From RGIG8700 sp045648505 (lineage in GTDB: Bacteria; Bacillota; Clostridia; RGIG6154): a DNA stretch of 45,795 nt. Of this stretch, positions 34,395 through 42,701 are shown in pieces (the stretch's first letter is position 1; each line of letters opens with the position of its first letter). A program made the translations under genes and the position numbers. The notes beneath the pieces are model-generated. The model was given only the letters and a program-made list of their open reading frames with translations. It was not told where the DNA came from and did not search any database. The stretch covers positions 1 to 45,795 of the forward strand of contig JAZROD010000018.1 of NCBI GenBank assembly GCA_045648505.1, written 5' to 3'.

Positions 34395-34423
34395 ATTATA
34401 CTATATTTTTTCAATTCAGTCAA
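34395..34423 (-). promoter_or_regulatory. Promoter of bioY (predicted leaderless transcript)
   Basis: On the minus strand, TTGACT (34423-34418) and TATAAT (34400-34395) are 17 bp apart. Transcription would start at or within one base of the A of the bioY ATG (34388). It overlaps the region in front of the divergent HD-domain gene. Confidence 0.8.
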
Positions 34424-34435
34424 CAGAGGTGAAAT

Positions 34436-35095
34436 ATGATAACATACGAAATGATAAAAGAAAACGAAGACATTAAAACTTATATAGAATGTGCCGACAA
34501 TTCCCTGAAAGCGCTTGGCTACACAGAACATAGCTACGCCCATGTAGGCAGAGTTGCGGTAACAGCTGAATATATTTTAAAAACACTTGGCTATCCAGAG
34601 CACGAAATTGAACTTGCCAAAATCGCCGCACATCTTCACGACATAGGCAACCTTGTTAACAGAGTGGACCATTCACAAAGCGGTGCTATTATGGCATTTC
34701 GTATTTTATCTGCTATGGGTATGCCTGCAGAAGAAGTTGCAACCATAACAACCGCTATCGGCAACCACGATGAAGGTACAGGTGTTGCGGTAAATCCTGT
34801 TGCGGCGGCACTTATTATAGCCGACAAAACAGATGTTCGCAGAACAAGAGTAAGAAACATTGATGAAACAACCTTCGACATCCACGACAGAGTTAATTAC
34901 TCTGTTGAAAATGCCCGGGTTGAAATCGACAAAGAAAACAAACTTCTTTATCTTGAACTGACAGTTGACACACAATACGGCTCAATTATGGACTATTTTG
35001 AAATCTTTATGGGCAGAATGCTCCTTTGCAGAAAAGCAAGTGAAACCCTCGGGCTTACATTCAAATTAATTATAAACAAACAACAGTTATTATGA
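34436..35095 (+). CDS. HD domain-containing phosphohydrolase
   Basis: The 219-residue protein has metal-binding residues of the HD superfamily, namely H in SYAHVGRV, the HD pair in AAHLHDIGN, and H in IGNHDEGTG with D in ADKTDV. Such enzymes hydrolyse nucleotides or other phosphate esters, so the substrate cannot be set from sequence. AGAGGTGA precedes the ATG. It is divergent from bioY and forms a two-gene unit with the next HAD gene (8-bp gap). Confidence 0.82.
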   Translation: MITYEMIKENEDIKTYIECADNSLKALGYTEHSYAHVGRVAVTAEYILKTLGYPEHEIELAKIAAHLHDIGNLVNRVDHSQSGAIMAFRILSAMGMPAEEVATITTAIGNHDEGTGVAVNPVAAALIIADKTDVRRTRVRNIDETTFDIHDRVNYSVENARVEIDKENKLLYLELTVDTQYGSIMDYFEIFMGRMLLCRKASETLGLTFKLIINKQQLL

Positions 35096-35103
35096 GGTGC
35101 AAT

Positions 35104-35754
35104 ATGTATAAATTATTTATGTTTGACTTTGACGGTACTGTAGCGAATTCGCTTGAAACCATAACCTATTATGTTAATATGACTTTAAAGCAGTACAACT
35201 TAAAAGCTTTTAACCAGAACAAAATAAGATATTTTGTGGGCAATGGTGCATCACTCCTTATTGAAAGAGTTTTAAAGGCAAGAGAGTGCTACACCGAAGA
35301 ACTGCACAAGGAGTTTTTAGACAAATATCTTAAAAACTACAATAGTGATGCTATGTATCTCACCGAACCTTACGAAGGAATTCTTGAAACACTTGCCCAG
35401 CTTAAATTAAAAGGCATTAAACTTGCAATTTTATCAAACAAGCCTGATAGCTCGGTTCAACTTGCAACCGCTTCCCTTTTCGGCAAAAAACTTTTCGATG
35501 TAGCTTTGGGGCAAAAGAACGGACTTCCAATAAAGCCTGATGCAACTTCAGGAAAATCAATTCTTGAAAAGTTTGGTGTTTCCCCTGATGAATGTGTTTA
35601 CATAGGCGACACGGATGTTGATATGCAAACAGGCAAAAACCTTGGTGCTTTCACCGTGGGCGTAGCCTGGGGCTTCAGGGATATAAAAGAATTAAAAGAC
35701 AACGGTGCAGACCTTATAGTAAACGAACCGCAAGAATTATTAAATATCTTATAA
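35104..35754 (+). CDS. HAD-superfamily phosphatase (phosphoglycolate phosphatase-like)
   Basis: This 216-residue HAD hydrolase has motif I FMFDFDGTVANS (nucleophile Asp), motif II LAILSNKP, a Lys near GLPIKPDAT, and motif IV VYIGDTDVDMQTG. A helical cap (about 18-80) is of the Gph/PpaX type. The ATG at 35104 follows GAGGTG; an in-frame ATG 12 bp upstream overlaps that ribosome site and was not used. Possible substrates are phosphoglycolate or pyrophosphate. It ends at a bidirectional terminator. Confidence 0.85.
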   Translation: MYKLFMFDFDGTVANSLETITYYVNMTLKQYNLKAFNQNKIRYFVGNGASLLIERVLKARECYTEELHKEFLDKYLKNYNSDAMYLTEPYEGILETLAQLKLKGIKLAILSNKPDSSVQLATASLFGKKLFDVALGQKNGLPIKPDATSGKSILEKFGVSPDECVYIGDTDVDMQTGKNLGAFTVGVAWGFRDIKELKDNGADLIVNEPQELLNIL

Positions 35755-35763
35755 ATATAAAAC

Positions 35764-35793
35764 AGAAGAAGGCATTACATAATGCCTTCTTCT
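35764..35793. terminator. Bidirectional terminator overlapping the end of eno
   Basis: AGAAGAAGGCATTA (35764-35777) pairs perfectly with TAATGCCTTCTTCT (35780-35793). The last codons and stop of eno lie inside the stem, so the hairpin is formed partly from coding sequence. Confidence 0.85.
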
Positions 35794-36998
35794 ATTTCTA
35801 TAAGTCTGTTATATTTTTCTGTTCTGTCAGAGCGGGCTGGAGCGCCTGTTTTGATTTGACCTGCATTGGTTGCAACGGCTATATCTGCAATTTTGGTGTC
35901 ACAGGTTTCACCGCTTCTGTGGGATATGATTGTGTTAAATCCGTTTTTCTGTGCTAAACGGATTGCATCTAATGTTTCTGTTAATGTGCCAATCTGATTT
36001 GGTTTGATTAAAATGGCGTTACCCATTTTTCTTTCAATGCCCTCTTTAAGCCTTTTTGTGTTGGTAACAAACAAATCATCGCCCACAATCTGCACTTTGT
36101 CACCAATCTCTCTTGTGATTTTTTCAAAGCCTTCAAAATCGTTTTCTGCCATTGGGTCTTCAAGAGAAAAAATAGGATAGTCTGTGCAGAGCTTTTTATA
36201 ATATTCAATTAATTGGTCTGCTGAAACTTCTCTTTGTGCTTTTGGCATAAAATACCTGCCCTCTTTATACCATTCGCTTGATGCTATATCAAGGCAAAGT
36301 GAAAAATGCTTGCCTGCCTTATAGCCTGATTTTTCAATGGCATCGCAGATTAAATCAAGAGCATCTTCGTCCTTTTCAAGGTTTGGTGCAAAACCGCCCT
36401 CATCTCCTACTGCGGTTGAGCCTTTAATAAGTGTTTTCAATGTATGGTAAACTCTTGTGGATGCGTGAATTTTTTCTTTGAAACTGCCAAAGCCGTGAGG
36501 ATAAAGCATAAATTCCTGAATATCTATGTTGTTATTTGCATGAGCACCGCCGTTTATAATATTAAGCATAGGTGTTGGCAAAGCTGTGCCATAGTGTCCG
36601 CCTAAATATTTATAAAGTGGAATACCAAGACTTTTCGCACCTAAATCCGCACAGGCAAGTGACACCGCAAGAGTTGCATTTGCACCATATTTTTCTTTGT
36701 TTTCAGTGCCGTCGCTTTCTATCATAAGTCGGTCTATTTTTTCCTGATTTAAAACATCAGCTCCCTTTAAAAGCTCTGCTATATGAGTGTTTACATTAGC
36801 AACTGCCTTTAAAACACCTTTCCCCATATATCTTCCGTCGTTGTCCCGAAGCTCCAATGCTTCATACTGCCCCGTTGATGCACCTGACGGCACAGATGCC
36901 ACACCAATATCACCGAAATCATTTTCTGCATAGGCTCTTACTGTGGGATTTCCTCTTGAATCAAGGATTTCCGTTGCATAAATCTTTGTAATTTTCAT
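35775..36998 (-). CDS. eno: Enolase
   Basis: The 407-residue enzyme converts 2-phosphoglycerate to phosphoenolpyruvate. Present are EILDSRGNPTVRAY, VPSGASTGQYEALELRD, catalytic TAVGDEGGFAPNL, metal ligands in SLCLDIASSEW, SLEDPMAENDFEGF and IVGDDLFVTN, and the catalytic Lys in LIKPNQIGTLTET with SHRSGETCD. It is about 20 residues shorter than typical enolases, mostly by lacking a C-terminal tail. AGGAAAGG precedes the ATG. It stands alone rather than in a gap-pgk-tpi-gpm cluster, so a second enolase elsewhere is possible. Confidence 0.95.
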   Translation of the reverse strand: MKITKIYATEILDSRGNPTVRAYAENDFGDIGVASVPSGASTGQYEALELRDNDGRYMGKGVLKAVANVNTHIAELLKGADVLNQEKIDRLMIESDGTENKEKYGANATLAVSLACADLGAKSLGIPLYKYLGGHYGTALPTPMLNIINGGAHANNNIDIQEFMLYPHGFGSFKEKIHASTRVYHTLKTLIKGSTAVGDEGGFAPNLEKDEDALDLICDAIEKSGYKAGKHFSLCLDIASSEWYKEGRYFMPKAQREVSADQLIEYYKKLCTDYPIFSLEDPMAENDFEGFEKITREIGDKVQIVGDDLFVTNTKRLKEGIERKMGNAILIKPNQIGTLTETLDAIRLAQKNGFNTIISHRSGETCDTKIADIAVATNAGQIKTGAPARSDRTEKYNRLIEIEEGIM

Positions 36999-37048
36999 CT
37001 TATCAGTCCTTTCCTATGTTATTGTCTGCAAAATATGGTATATTATTC

Positions 37049-37077
37049 TTGCAATTTGATTTCTTTTCTGCTAAAAT
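37049..37077 (+). promoter_or_regulatory. Promoter of galK
   Basis: TTGCAA (37049-37054) and TAAAAT (37072-37077) have a 17-bp spacer, about 20 nt before the start codon. Confidence 0.65.
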
Positions 37078-37097
37078 GAATGAAAGGAGAGATAGAT

Positions 37098-38282
37098 ATG
37101 GAAAAAGCACAATTAATTAAAGAATTTATTGCTCTTTACGGTGGCAGTGAAGAAGATGTAAGAGTTTTCGCATCACCGGGAAGAGTTAATCTTATAGGTG
37201 AACATGTTGACTATAACGGCGGTTATGTTTTCCCTGCAGCACTTACTATGGGAACAACTATCGCAGTAAGAAAAAGAGATGACAGAATTTTAAGAATGAA
37301 AGCAACAGACCTTGACGGTATTGTTGAAGCAAACCTCGACACTCCTGAACTTTACAAAGATTTATTCTGGGGAAATTATCAGGTTGGTGTTGCAGTTGAG
37401 CTTGAAAAGGCAGGCTACGAGGTTGTAGGATGCGATATGCTTTATGATGATACCCTTCCTCACGGTGGCGGACTTTCATCATCTGCGGCAATTGAAGTTG
37501 CAACTGCTCTTACTCTTGCAACATTTTCGAACGAGAAAAAAGGCATTACAGAGCCTGTTGATATGATTGAAATGGCAGTTATCGGTCAGAGAGCAGAAAA
37601 CAAATATATTGGTGTTAACTGCGGTATTATGGACCAGTTTGCGTCTGCTATGGGTAAGAAAAACCACTGTTTATTCCTTGACTGCAAGGATTTAAGCTAC
37701 AAGGTTCTTCCTCTTAATATTGACGGTTATAAAATCGTTATAGCAAACACAAACAAGAAAAGAAGTCTTGCAGACTCTAAATATAACGAAAGACGCGCAG
37801 AATGTGATGCATCACTTGAAGCACTCAGAACAGTTCTTCCGGGTCAGGAATATTTAGGTACAATTCCTGTTGATGTGTTTGAAAAACACAAGGCAGTTAT
37901 CGGCGACGAAATTAAAATTAAAAGAGCAACTCATGTTGTTTACGAATGTGACAGAGTTCTTCGCTCAATTGATGCTTTAGAGAAAAACGATGTAATGGAA
38001 TTTGCAAGACTCATCAACGGTTCAGGTGATTCATTAAAAGACCTTTACGAAGTTACAGGCATTGAGCTTGACACACTTGTTGAAGAAGCAAGAAAAATTG
38101 ACGGTTGTATTGCCGCAAGAATGACTGGTGCAGGCTTTGGCGGTTGCACAGTTAATATTGTAAGAGAAGATGCCATTGAAGAATTCAAAGAAAAAGTTGG
38201 CAAAAACTACACAGACAAAATTGGTTATGCCCCATCTTTCTATGTTTCTGACCTTGGTGACGGTGGAAGAGAAATAAAATAA
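37098..38282 (+). CDS. galK: Galactokinase
   Basis: The 394-residue GHMP kinase phosphorylates galactose at C1. The substrate motif is GRVNLIGEHVDYNGGYVFPAAL (residues about 28-49), the ATP-binding GHMP motif is LPHGGGLSSSAAIEVA, and the C-terminal motif is ARMTGAGFGGCTVN. ATG at 37098 was chosen because AAGGAGAG precedes it. galT and galE are not adjacent. It ends at repeat copy 3, which also serves as a convergent terminator with ruvX. Confidence 0.94.
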   Translation: MEKAQLIKEFIALYGGSEEDVRVFASPGRVNLIGEHVDYNGGYVFPAALTMGTTIAVRKRDDRILRMKATDLDGIVEANLDTPELYKDLFWGNYQVGVAVELEKAGYEVVGCDMLYDDTLPHGGGLSSSAAIEVATALTLATFSNEKKGITEPVDMIEMAVIGQRAENKYIGVNCGIMDQFASAMGKKNHCLFLDCKDLSYKVLPLNIDGYKIVIANTNKKRSLADSKYNERRAECDASLEALRTVLPGQEYLGTIPVDVFEKHKAVIGDEIKIKRATHVVYECDRVLRSIDALEKNDVMEFARLINGSGDSLKDLYEVTGIELDTLVEEARKIDGCIAARMTGAGFGGCTVNIVREDAIEEFKEKVGKNYTDKIGYAPSFYVSDLGDGGREIK

Positions 38283-38294
38283 CCAATATAAACA

Positions 38295-38406
38295 AAAAAC
38301 TCAAAATTGAGAACAGATTTGAATATCCGCCTGCGTAGTGTACTTTGTGTACATAAGCATGGCGGATATTTAAAAGCTTTGCGTTCTGGCTCAATTTTGA
38401 GTTTTT
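38295..38406. repeat. Structured repeat element, copy 3, convergent terminator
   Basis: The outer stem AAAAACTCAAAATTGAG (38295-38311) pairs perfectly with 38390-38406. Hairpin A pairs TTTGAATATCCGCC (38318-38331) with GGCGGATATTTAAA (38361-38374). Its core has CGTAG, then the palindrome TGTACTTTGTGTACA, then TAAGC. This keeps CGTAG and the stem-loop shape of copies 1 and 2, and the same wobble at the stem foot, but lacks hairpin B. The outer stem overlaps the ruvX stop codon. Confidence 0.65.
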
Positions 38407-38812
38407 ATATGCTATCAAGATAGTTCTGCAATATATAAGTTGCTGCAACTGTATCTATTACCTTTTTTCTGTCCTTGCCTCTTACATTGGTTTCGTTTAA
38501 TGTTCTTATGGCAGAAACCGTTGAAAGTCTTTCGTCCCAGAAAATTATGGGAAGATTTATATTTTCTTTAAGTGCATCTGCAAATTTTTGTGTTGCCTCA
38601 CCACGAAAGCCTATGCTTCCATCCATATTTTTAGGCAAGCCCAGAACTATTTTTTCAGGCTTGATTTCTTCAATTTTTTCAAGCACAAGCTTAAGTGCTT
38701 CATCAGGAGTCTTGTGGTTTACTGTCCCCACTGCCTGTGCAGTAAAACCAAGGGGGTCTGAAACCGCAATCCCTGTACGGCGTTCACCGTAGTCTATTCC
38801 CATTATTCTCAT
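38405..38812 (-). CDS. ruvX: RuvX/YqgF family Holliday junction resolvase-like nuclease
   Basis: The 135-residue RNase H-fold protein has MRIMGIDYGERRTGIAVSDP at the start, VLGLPKNMDGS, FWDERLSTVSA and a final DTVAATYILQNYL, all signatures of YqgF. In E. coli it takes part in pre-16S rRNA 5' processing. The ATG at 38812 was chosen by comparison with the family; the frame runs on to 38914 but that part is repeat sequence. The ribosome site is weak (AAGAAAG). It is essential in many bacteria. Confidence 0.9.
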   Translation of the reverse strand: MRIMGIDYGERRTGIAVSDPLGFTAQAVGTVNHKTPDEALKLVLEKIEEIKPEKIVLGLPKNMDGSIGFRGEATQKFADALKENINLPIIFWDERLSTVSAIRTLNETNVRGKDRKKVIDTVAATYILQNYLDSI

Positions 38813-38857
38813 AAGTTTTACACTTCTTTCTTTATTCGCGAAAAGTCTGACAGAAAA

Positions 38858-38914
38858 TTGCTCATATTGTGCTGATTTGCGACTGTCGTGTACTTTGTGT
38901 ACACAAATGAGCAA
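38858..38914. repeat. Divergent relative of the structured repeat (copy 4)
   Basis: TTGCTCAT (38858-38865) pairs with ATGAGCAA (38907-38914). Within it lies GTGTAC-TTTGT-GTACAC (38888-38904), which shares 16 identical bases with copy 3. It fills the ruvX upstream region, and CGTAG is not conserved. Confidence 0.45.
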
Positions 38915-38939
38915 AGCAGTGCAAGATGGGTGATTTTAT

Positions 38940-41126
38940 TCAGACTTCTTCACCCTCAATCAACTTTACTGCTATCCTTGCATTTTCTTTTGATAAGTCT
39001 TTTAGCATTTTAACCTTTATATCAAGGGCATCGCTTATGCTCTTATAGTCTGCAAAAATCTCGTCTGCCATATCGCAGATTTTCTTTGATGTAACCATTC
39101 TTGTATCAATGGTAAAGTTCTGCTGAAGGTAATCAAGATATGCTGTGATTTTAGGGTCATACACAAGACCGATTACAGGAACGGCAACATTTGCACCATA
39201 CATTAAAAGGTGCAGTCTCATTCCTATAACAAGAGTTGCTTTTGATGCTATTGTCATAACATCTGTGAAAGAATAATCCCCTTTTATCATATAACCCTTC
39301 TGGCTCATCTGTTTTATACAGTCAATACTTATGCTTATATCATTAGGATTCTGCATAGGTATAAACACAGGTGTCAGGCCGTAGGTTTTGCTGATATAGT
39401 CAGCCGCTTTTGCAACCTCTGATGCAATATTTTTGTTTTTCCATTCTCTGATGGAAATAACAAAGTATGGTTTTAAATCTATTCTTTCGTTTTTAAAGAT
39501 TTCCTTAACTCTTTCAATACCATTTGGTGCGATTGAAACAGATGGGTCTGATGTTACTGTAATAGGTGGCTCTGTTACCCCCATAGATTTAAGAACTTCA
39601 ACAGACCTTTCATCTCTTAAAGTTATATAATCAACCTGATTAAGAACTTTTTTAACCATTGGTTTGTTTTTCTTTTTATAAACAGGGCCGATACCGTTTG
39701 CATAAAGCATAGTTTTCTTTTTAAGCTTAAATGCAGTTTTTATTGCAGTAAGATAGTAATAAAGAGATTTTGAACTTGTTACATCCTGAATAAGACTGCC
39801 ACCGCCGTTTATGAAAAGCTTTGTTTTCTTAATTGCGTTATACACCGCCAGCGGATTGAATCTGTTTACGGCGTGCACTCCATAAACATTCTTTGTTTCT
39901 ACAGGATTTGCAGAAAGCACAACAAATCTTGCATCATCTTTTGCTTCTTTGATTTCTTTTATTATTGCAGATAAAAGTGCGTCATCACCGCTGTTTTTAT
40001 GTCCGTAGTAACCTGAAAGCACCACATCAAAATAATCTTCACCAAAATCTTTAAGATTCTTATATGTCTTTAAAACCTTTTCTTTCAGTTTTTCCTGAGA
40101 ATACTTCTCTTGTGCCAGTGCATAGGTTTTTTCTATAATTTCTTTTTTCTGTTTTGCATCCATCAGCAAAATTGTTTTAAGGTCGCTTAAAAGTCTTGTT
40201 CTTGAAAAACTTACTTTATTATCTGACATAAAATTTAAATCCATAAGTCTTTCAATACTTTCAAGGTCTGCGCTTCCTTCGTAGCCCTTACCGTCTGCAA
40301 CCACAATAGGTTTTTTATATTTAGCCGCATAGATAGCACCTCTTGATGCACCAACATACACATCTGAAAGTGCCACAAGAGCATCAAGCTCATAAGATGC
40401 ACCTACTAATTTTACGACTTTTTCGCCTGCTCTTGCATTCTGGGTTGTTGCTTTTGCGCTTAAGGCTTCAAAATCTCTGCCTTTACCTGCAATAACAATT
40501 TCAATATCAGGGTCTGTTCTTTTAAGCTCAACTGCACCTTCAATAAGAGCATGTGCAACAACAGAATTTTTCTCGTCTAAATTTGAATAATGAACAATTC
40601 TTCTTTTCTCTCTTTCAAGACCTGCCGCATCCATAACAGATTTGAGCTCACTGTAATCAGGTAATTCATCAGACATTGCATCGCAGACTTCAATTATATC
40701 CTGCTCCACAATTCCAAGCTCAAGTAATGCTTTTGTTGTCTGCATTCCCATTGAGAAAATTCTTGAACCAAATAGGCTTCTTGGTGCATTTTCAGGCACA
40801 TCAAAAACGCTGCTCACAAATTTTGTTTTTGTAAGCTTGCAGGCAATGGCACAAAGCTTCATAGTTTCACAGTCAAAGCTGTGAACAACATCAACCTTAT
40901 GGCTTTTGATTATTTTCATAATGTTGAATACTGCCATATCCTTGCTTTTTGAAAAAGGAACATCAATATGCACAATATCTGCAAGAGAAAGCTTTCTTTC
41001 AAGCATTCCACCTTCAGATGCAATAATGATTTCCACATTTTCCTGCTTAAGACCTATGGCAAGTTCAACTGCATGAAGCTGATTTATGCCCATATTTAAA
41101 TTTTCAACAACATAAAGAAGTTTCAT
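38940..41126 (-). CDS. Glycosyltransferase fused to CsaB-type polysaccharide pyruvyl transferase
   Basis: A GT4-like glycosyltransferase (about 1-360; KLLYVVENLNMGINQLHAVE acceptor domain, IVIAGKGRDFEAL, KLVGASYELDALVALSDVYV donor domain) is joined to a pyruvyl transferase (about 375-725; LSGYYGHKNSGDDALL, LFINGGGSLIQDVTS, VIGMRLHLLMYGA). CsaB adds ketal-pyruvate to secondary wall polysaccharide, the ligand for SLH-domain S-layer proteins. ATG at 41126 follows GGAG; a longer frame of 34 residues lacks support. The fusion (728 residues) likely performs consecutive steps of wall glycan synthesis; this is inference. It is cytoplasmic or peripheral. Confidence 0.87.
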   Translation of the reverse strand: MKLLYVVENLNMGINQLHAVELAIGLKQENVEIIIASEGGMLERKLSLADIVHIDVPFSKSKDMAVFNIMKIIKSHKVDVVHSFDCETMKLCAIACKLTKTKFVSSVFDVPENAPRSLFGSRIFSMGMQTTKALLELGIVEQDIIEVCDAMSDELPDYSELKSVMDAAGLEREKRRIVHYSNLDEKNSVVAHALIEGAVELKRTDPDIEIVIAGKGRDFEALSAKATTQNARAGEKVVKLVGASYELDALVALSDVYVGASRGAIYAAKYKKPIVVADGKGYEGSADLESIERLMDLNFMSDNKVSFSRTRLLSDLKTILLMDAKQKKEIIEKTYALAQEKYSQEKLKEKVLKTYKNLKDFGEDYFDVVLSGYYGHKNSGDDALLSAIIKEIKEAKDDARFVVLSANPVETKNVYGVHAVNRFNPLAVYNAIKKTKLFINGGGSLIQDVTSSKSLYYYLTAIKTAFKLKKKTMLYANGIGPVYKKKNKPMVKKVLNQVDYITLRDERSVEVLKSMGVTEPPITVTSDPSVSIAPNGIERVKEIFKNERIDLKPYFVISIREWKNKNIASEVAKAADYISKTYGLTPVFIPMQNPNDISISIDCIKQMSQKGYMIKGDYSFTDVMTIASKATLVIGMRLHLLMYGANVAVPVIGLVYDPKITAYLDYLQQNFTIDTRMVTSKKICDMADEIFADYKSISDALDIKVKMLKDLSKENARIAVKLIEGEEV

Positions 41127-41157
41127 CACATCATTCTCCATAATATTCGATTTATAT

Positions 41158-41186
41158 ATTTTATCACATTTTTTGGAAATTAACAA
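41158..41186 (-). promoter_or_regulatory. Promoter of the glycosyltransferase-CsaB gene
   Basis: On the minus strand, TTGTTA (41186-41181) and TAAAAT (41163-41158) have a 17-bp spacer. Confidence 0.7.
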
Positions 41187-41219
41187 GCAGATAATTAAAA
41201 TATTGGTTGCAATATACGA

Positions 41220-41244
41220 AACCGCCACAAAATCTATGGCGGTT
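41220..41244 (-). terminator. Terminator after the secreted protein gene
   Basis: AACCGCCA pairs with TGGCGGTT around a 9-nt loop, with a short T-rich tail on the minus strand. It lies 7 bp past the stop codon. Confidence 0.65.
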
Positions 41245-41250
41245 TATTAA

Positions 41251-42492
41251 TTATATTCTTTCCGTTACTGTTGTTATAACAGTATCTGATGATGTAAGCT
41301 TTTTAAATCGTATAACATTAAGATTTCCTGTCATTATTTTTCCGTTTGTTGTGTCATAGTTATATTTTATTTGTACTTTTCCGTCTGTTACAGAAACAAT
41401 TTCAATGTTTGTTCCATTTATTATGCCCGTACTTGTTTCCTTTTCAGCCGTTAATGCACAAAGGTCTTCAAGCTCAAGTGAAGAAGAATCGTATTGGATT
41501 GTAAACAGGCTATTTTCAACATCTGCTATATTCGTAAAATGCATAAACAGGTCTTTATAAGCTCCGTTTTCTCCTGATACAATGTAAAAAGTATCAAAAG
41601 TCTGATTTTCATACTCTTCATCATATTCATTGGAAGGTATTTCAGGGATTTCTTCTGTAACTGTTTCAATACCCTCCATTGTAAGCTGTGCCGTCATATT
41701 AGCAACCAGATTAGGAATAGTAGTTGATACAGATTTGTTTGAAGTTATGCTTGTGCTTTGGTTTATCAGGTTTGAATTGGTAGTCTTAAGCGAAGCATTA
41801 AGCTTGACATTGTCAGCAACATTTACCTGTCCGTCTACATTCAACAGAATTACAGCAGAATCTATATTCAAATCAAAGTTTAAATTGCTCGTGCCGTTTT
41901 CGGTACAATTCAATTGAATGCTGTATTCTTTAATATACAGAAGACTTGGCAAGGTATGTGTCAAGGTATAGTTTCCATCATTTGAAGTTATTATATCTTC
42001 TGCGATTACTGTATTATTGGTTTTGTTTAATATAGTAAAAGAAACCGTCTTTCCTTCTATACAGCTTAATGTTCCGCTTATAGTCGGGACATAACTGTTC
42101 ACAGTGATATTCAATTCCGCGTTTATAAAAGTTCTGTCAATTTTCTGCGGAACATACACATAATTTATTGTTCCCTTATATGTCGGTGCTCCTGTATTAG
42201 AACCTATTCCTAAATCATATTCTCCATAAGGTAAATCATCAGGAAACGCAAATTCAAATTCAAAGCTTCCGTCTGACTTTGATGTTTTTTGATTAAGGTA
42301 AAGAATATTATCAACAGTTCCTACAAAAATAGTCACCTGACAGGAACGGTTAATATCGTTTACTTTCCCAGTTACATTTATTGTATTTCCTTCAATTGTA
42401 TAACTACATTCAATATTTGTCTGTGCACACACAGGTAATACTAATGTAAAAAATATTCCAAGTGTTATAAAAAAACTAATTATTTTTTTCAT
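41251..42492 (-). CDS. Secreted protein with Ig-like and cohesin-like domains, unknown role
   Basis: This 413-residue protein begins MKKIISFFITLGIFFTLVL, then PVCAQ, a clear signal peptide cut near residue 24. Two beta-sandwich repeats follow (about 25-115 and 116-215; GSFEFEFAFPDDLPYGEY and GNYTLTHTLPSLLYIKEY share the pattern). A Ser/Thr/Asn-rich linker (about 215-300) leads to a C-terminal domain with FTIQYDSSSLELEDL, resembling cohesin folds. No membrane anchor or LPXTG is seen. ATG at 42492 has a GGAG site; the upstream frame is repeat sequence. It lies at the end of the Rhs region, but a link with the toxins is unproven. Confidence 0.7.
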   Translation of the reverse strand: MKKIISFFITLGIFFTLVLPVCAQTNIECSYTIEGNTINVTGKVNDINRSCQVTIFVGTVDNILYLNQKTSKSDGSFEFEFAFPDDLPYGEYDLGIGSNTGAPTYKGTINYVYVPQKIDRTFINAELNITVNSYVPTISGTLSCIEGKTVSFTILNKTNNTVIAEDIITSNDGNYTLTHTLPSLLYIKEYSIQLNCTENGTSNLNFDLNIDSAVILLNVDGQVNVADNVKLNASLKTTNSNLINQSTSITSNKSVSTTIPNLVANMTAQLTMEGIETVTEEIPEIPSNEYDEEYENQTFDTFYIVSGENGAYKDLFMHFTNIADVENSLFTIQYDSSSLELEDLCALTAEKETSTGIINGTNIEIVSVTDGKVQIKYNYDTTNGKIMTGNLNVIRFKKLTSSDTVITTVTERI

Positions 42493-42528
42493 CTTTTCTC
42501 CTTTCTGTCTTCTCTCTTTTGTTGACAC

Positions 42529-42690
42529 AACAGAACAGTCCCCCTGTGTCCAGAAAACCTTGTCAAGACAGAGAACCGTCCCCTGTCTCAAGAAAACCCT
42601 GTCAAGACAGAGAACCGTCCCCTGTCTCACCGAAGCTTGATTCTGAACCGTCCCCTTGTGTTCGAACCGTCCCCTTGTGTTCTCAATTCG
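42529..42690. repeat. REP-like repeat cluster (GAACCGTCCCC)
   Basis: Two 39-bp units, 42552-42590 and 42591-42629, differ at one base and contain GACAG...CTGTC around AGAACCGTCCC. Shorter GAACCGTCCCCTTGTGTTC units follow near 42654 and 42663, with a diverged unit at 42531. The segment is non-coding and lies between the secreted protein gene and the membrane protein gene. The same motif, inverted, recurs at 43951-44030. Confidence 0.8.
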
Positions 42691-42701
42691 CCCTGTCAGT
42701 G

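Noticed and set aside
42552..42629. Possible CRISPR array from two 39-bp repeats
   Set aside because: The units are directly abutting with no spacers, there are only two, and no cas genes are present. The motif is REP-like and recurs inverted at 43951-44030.
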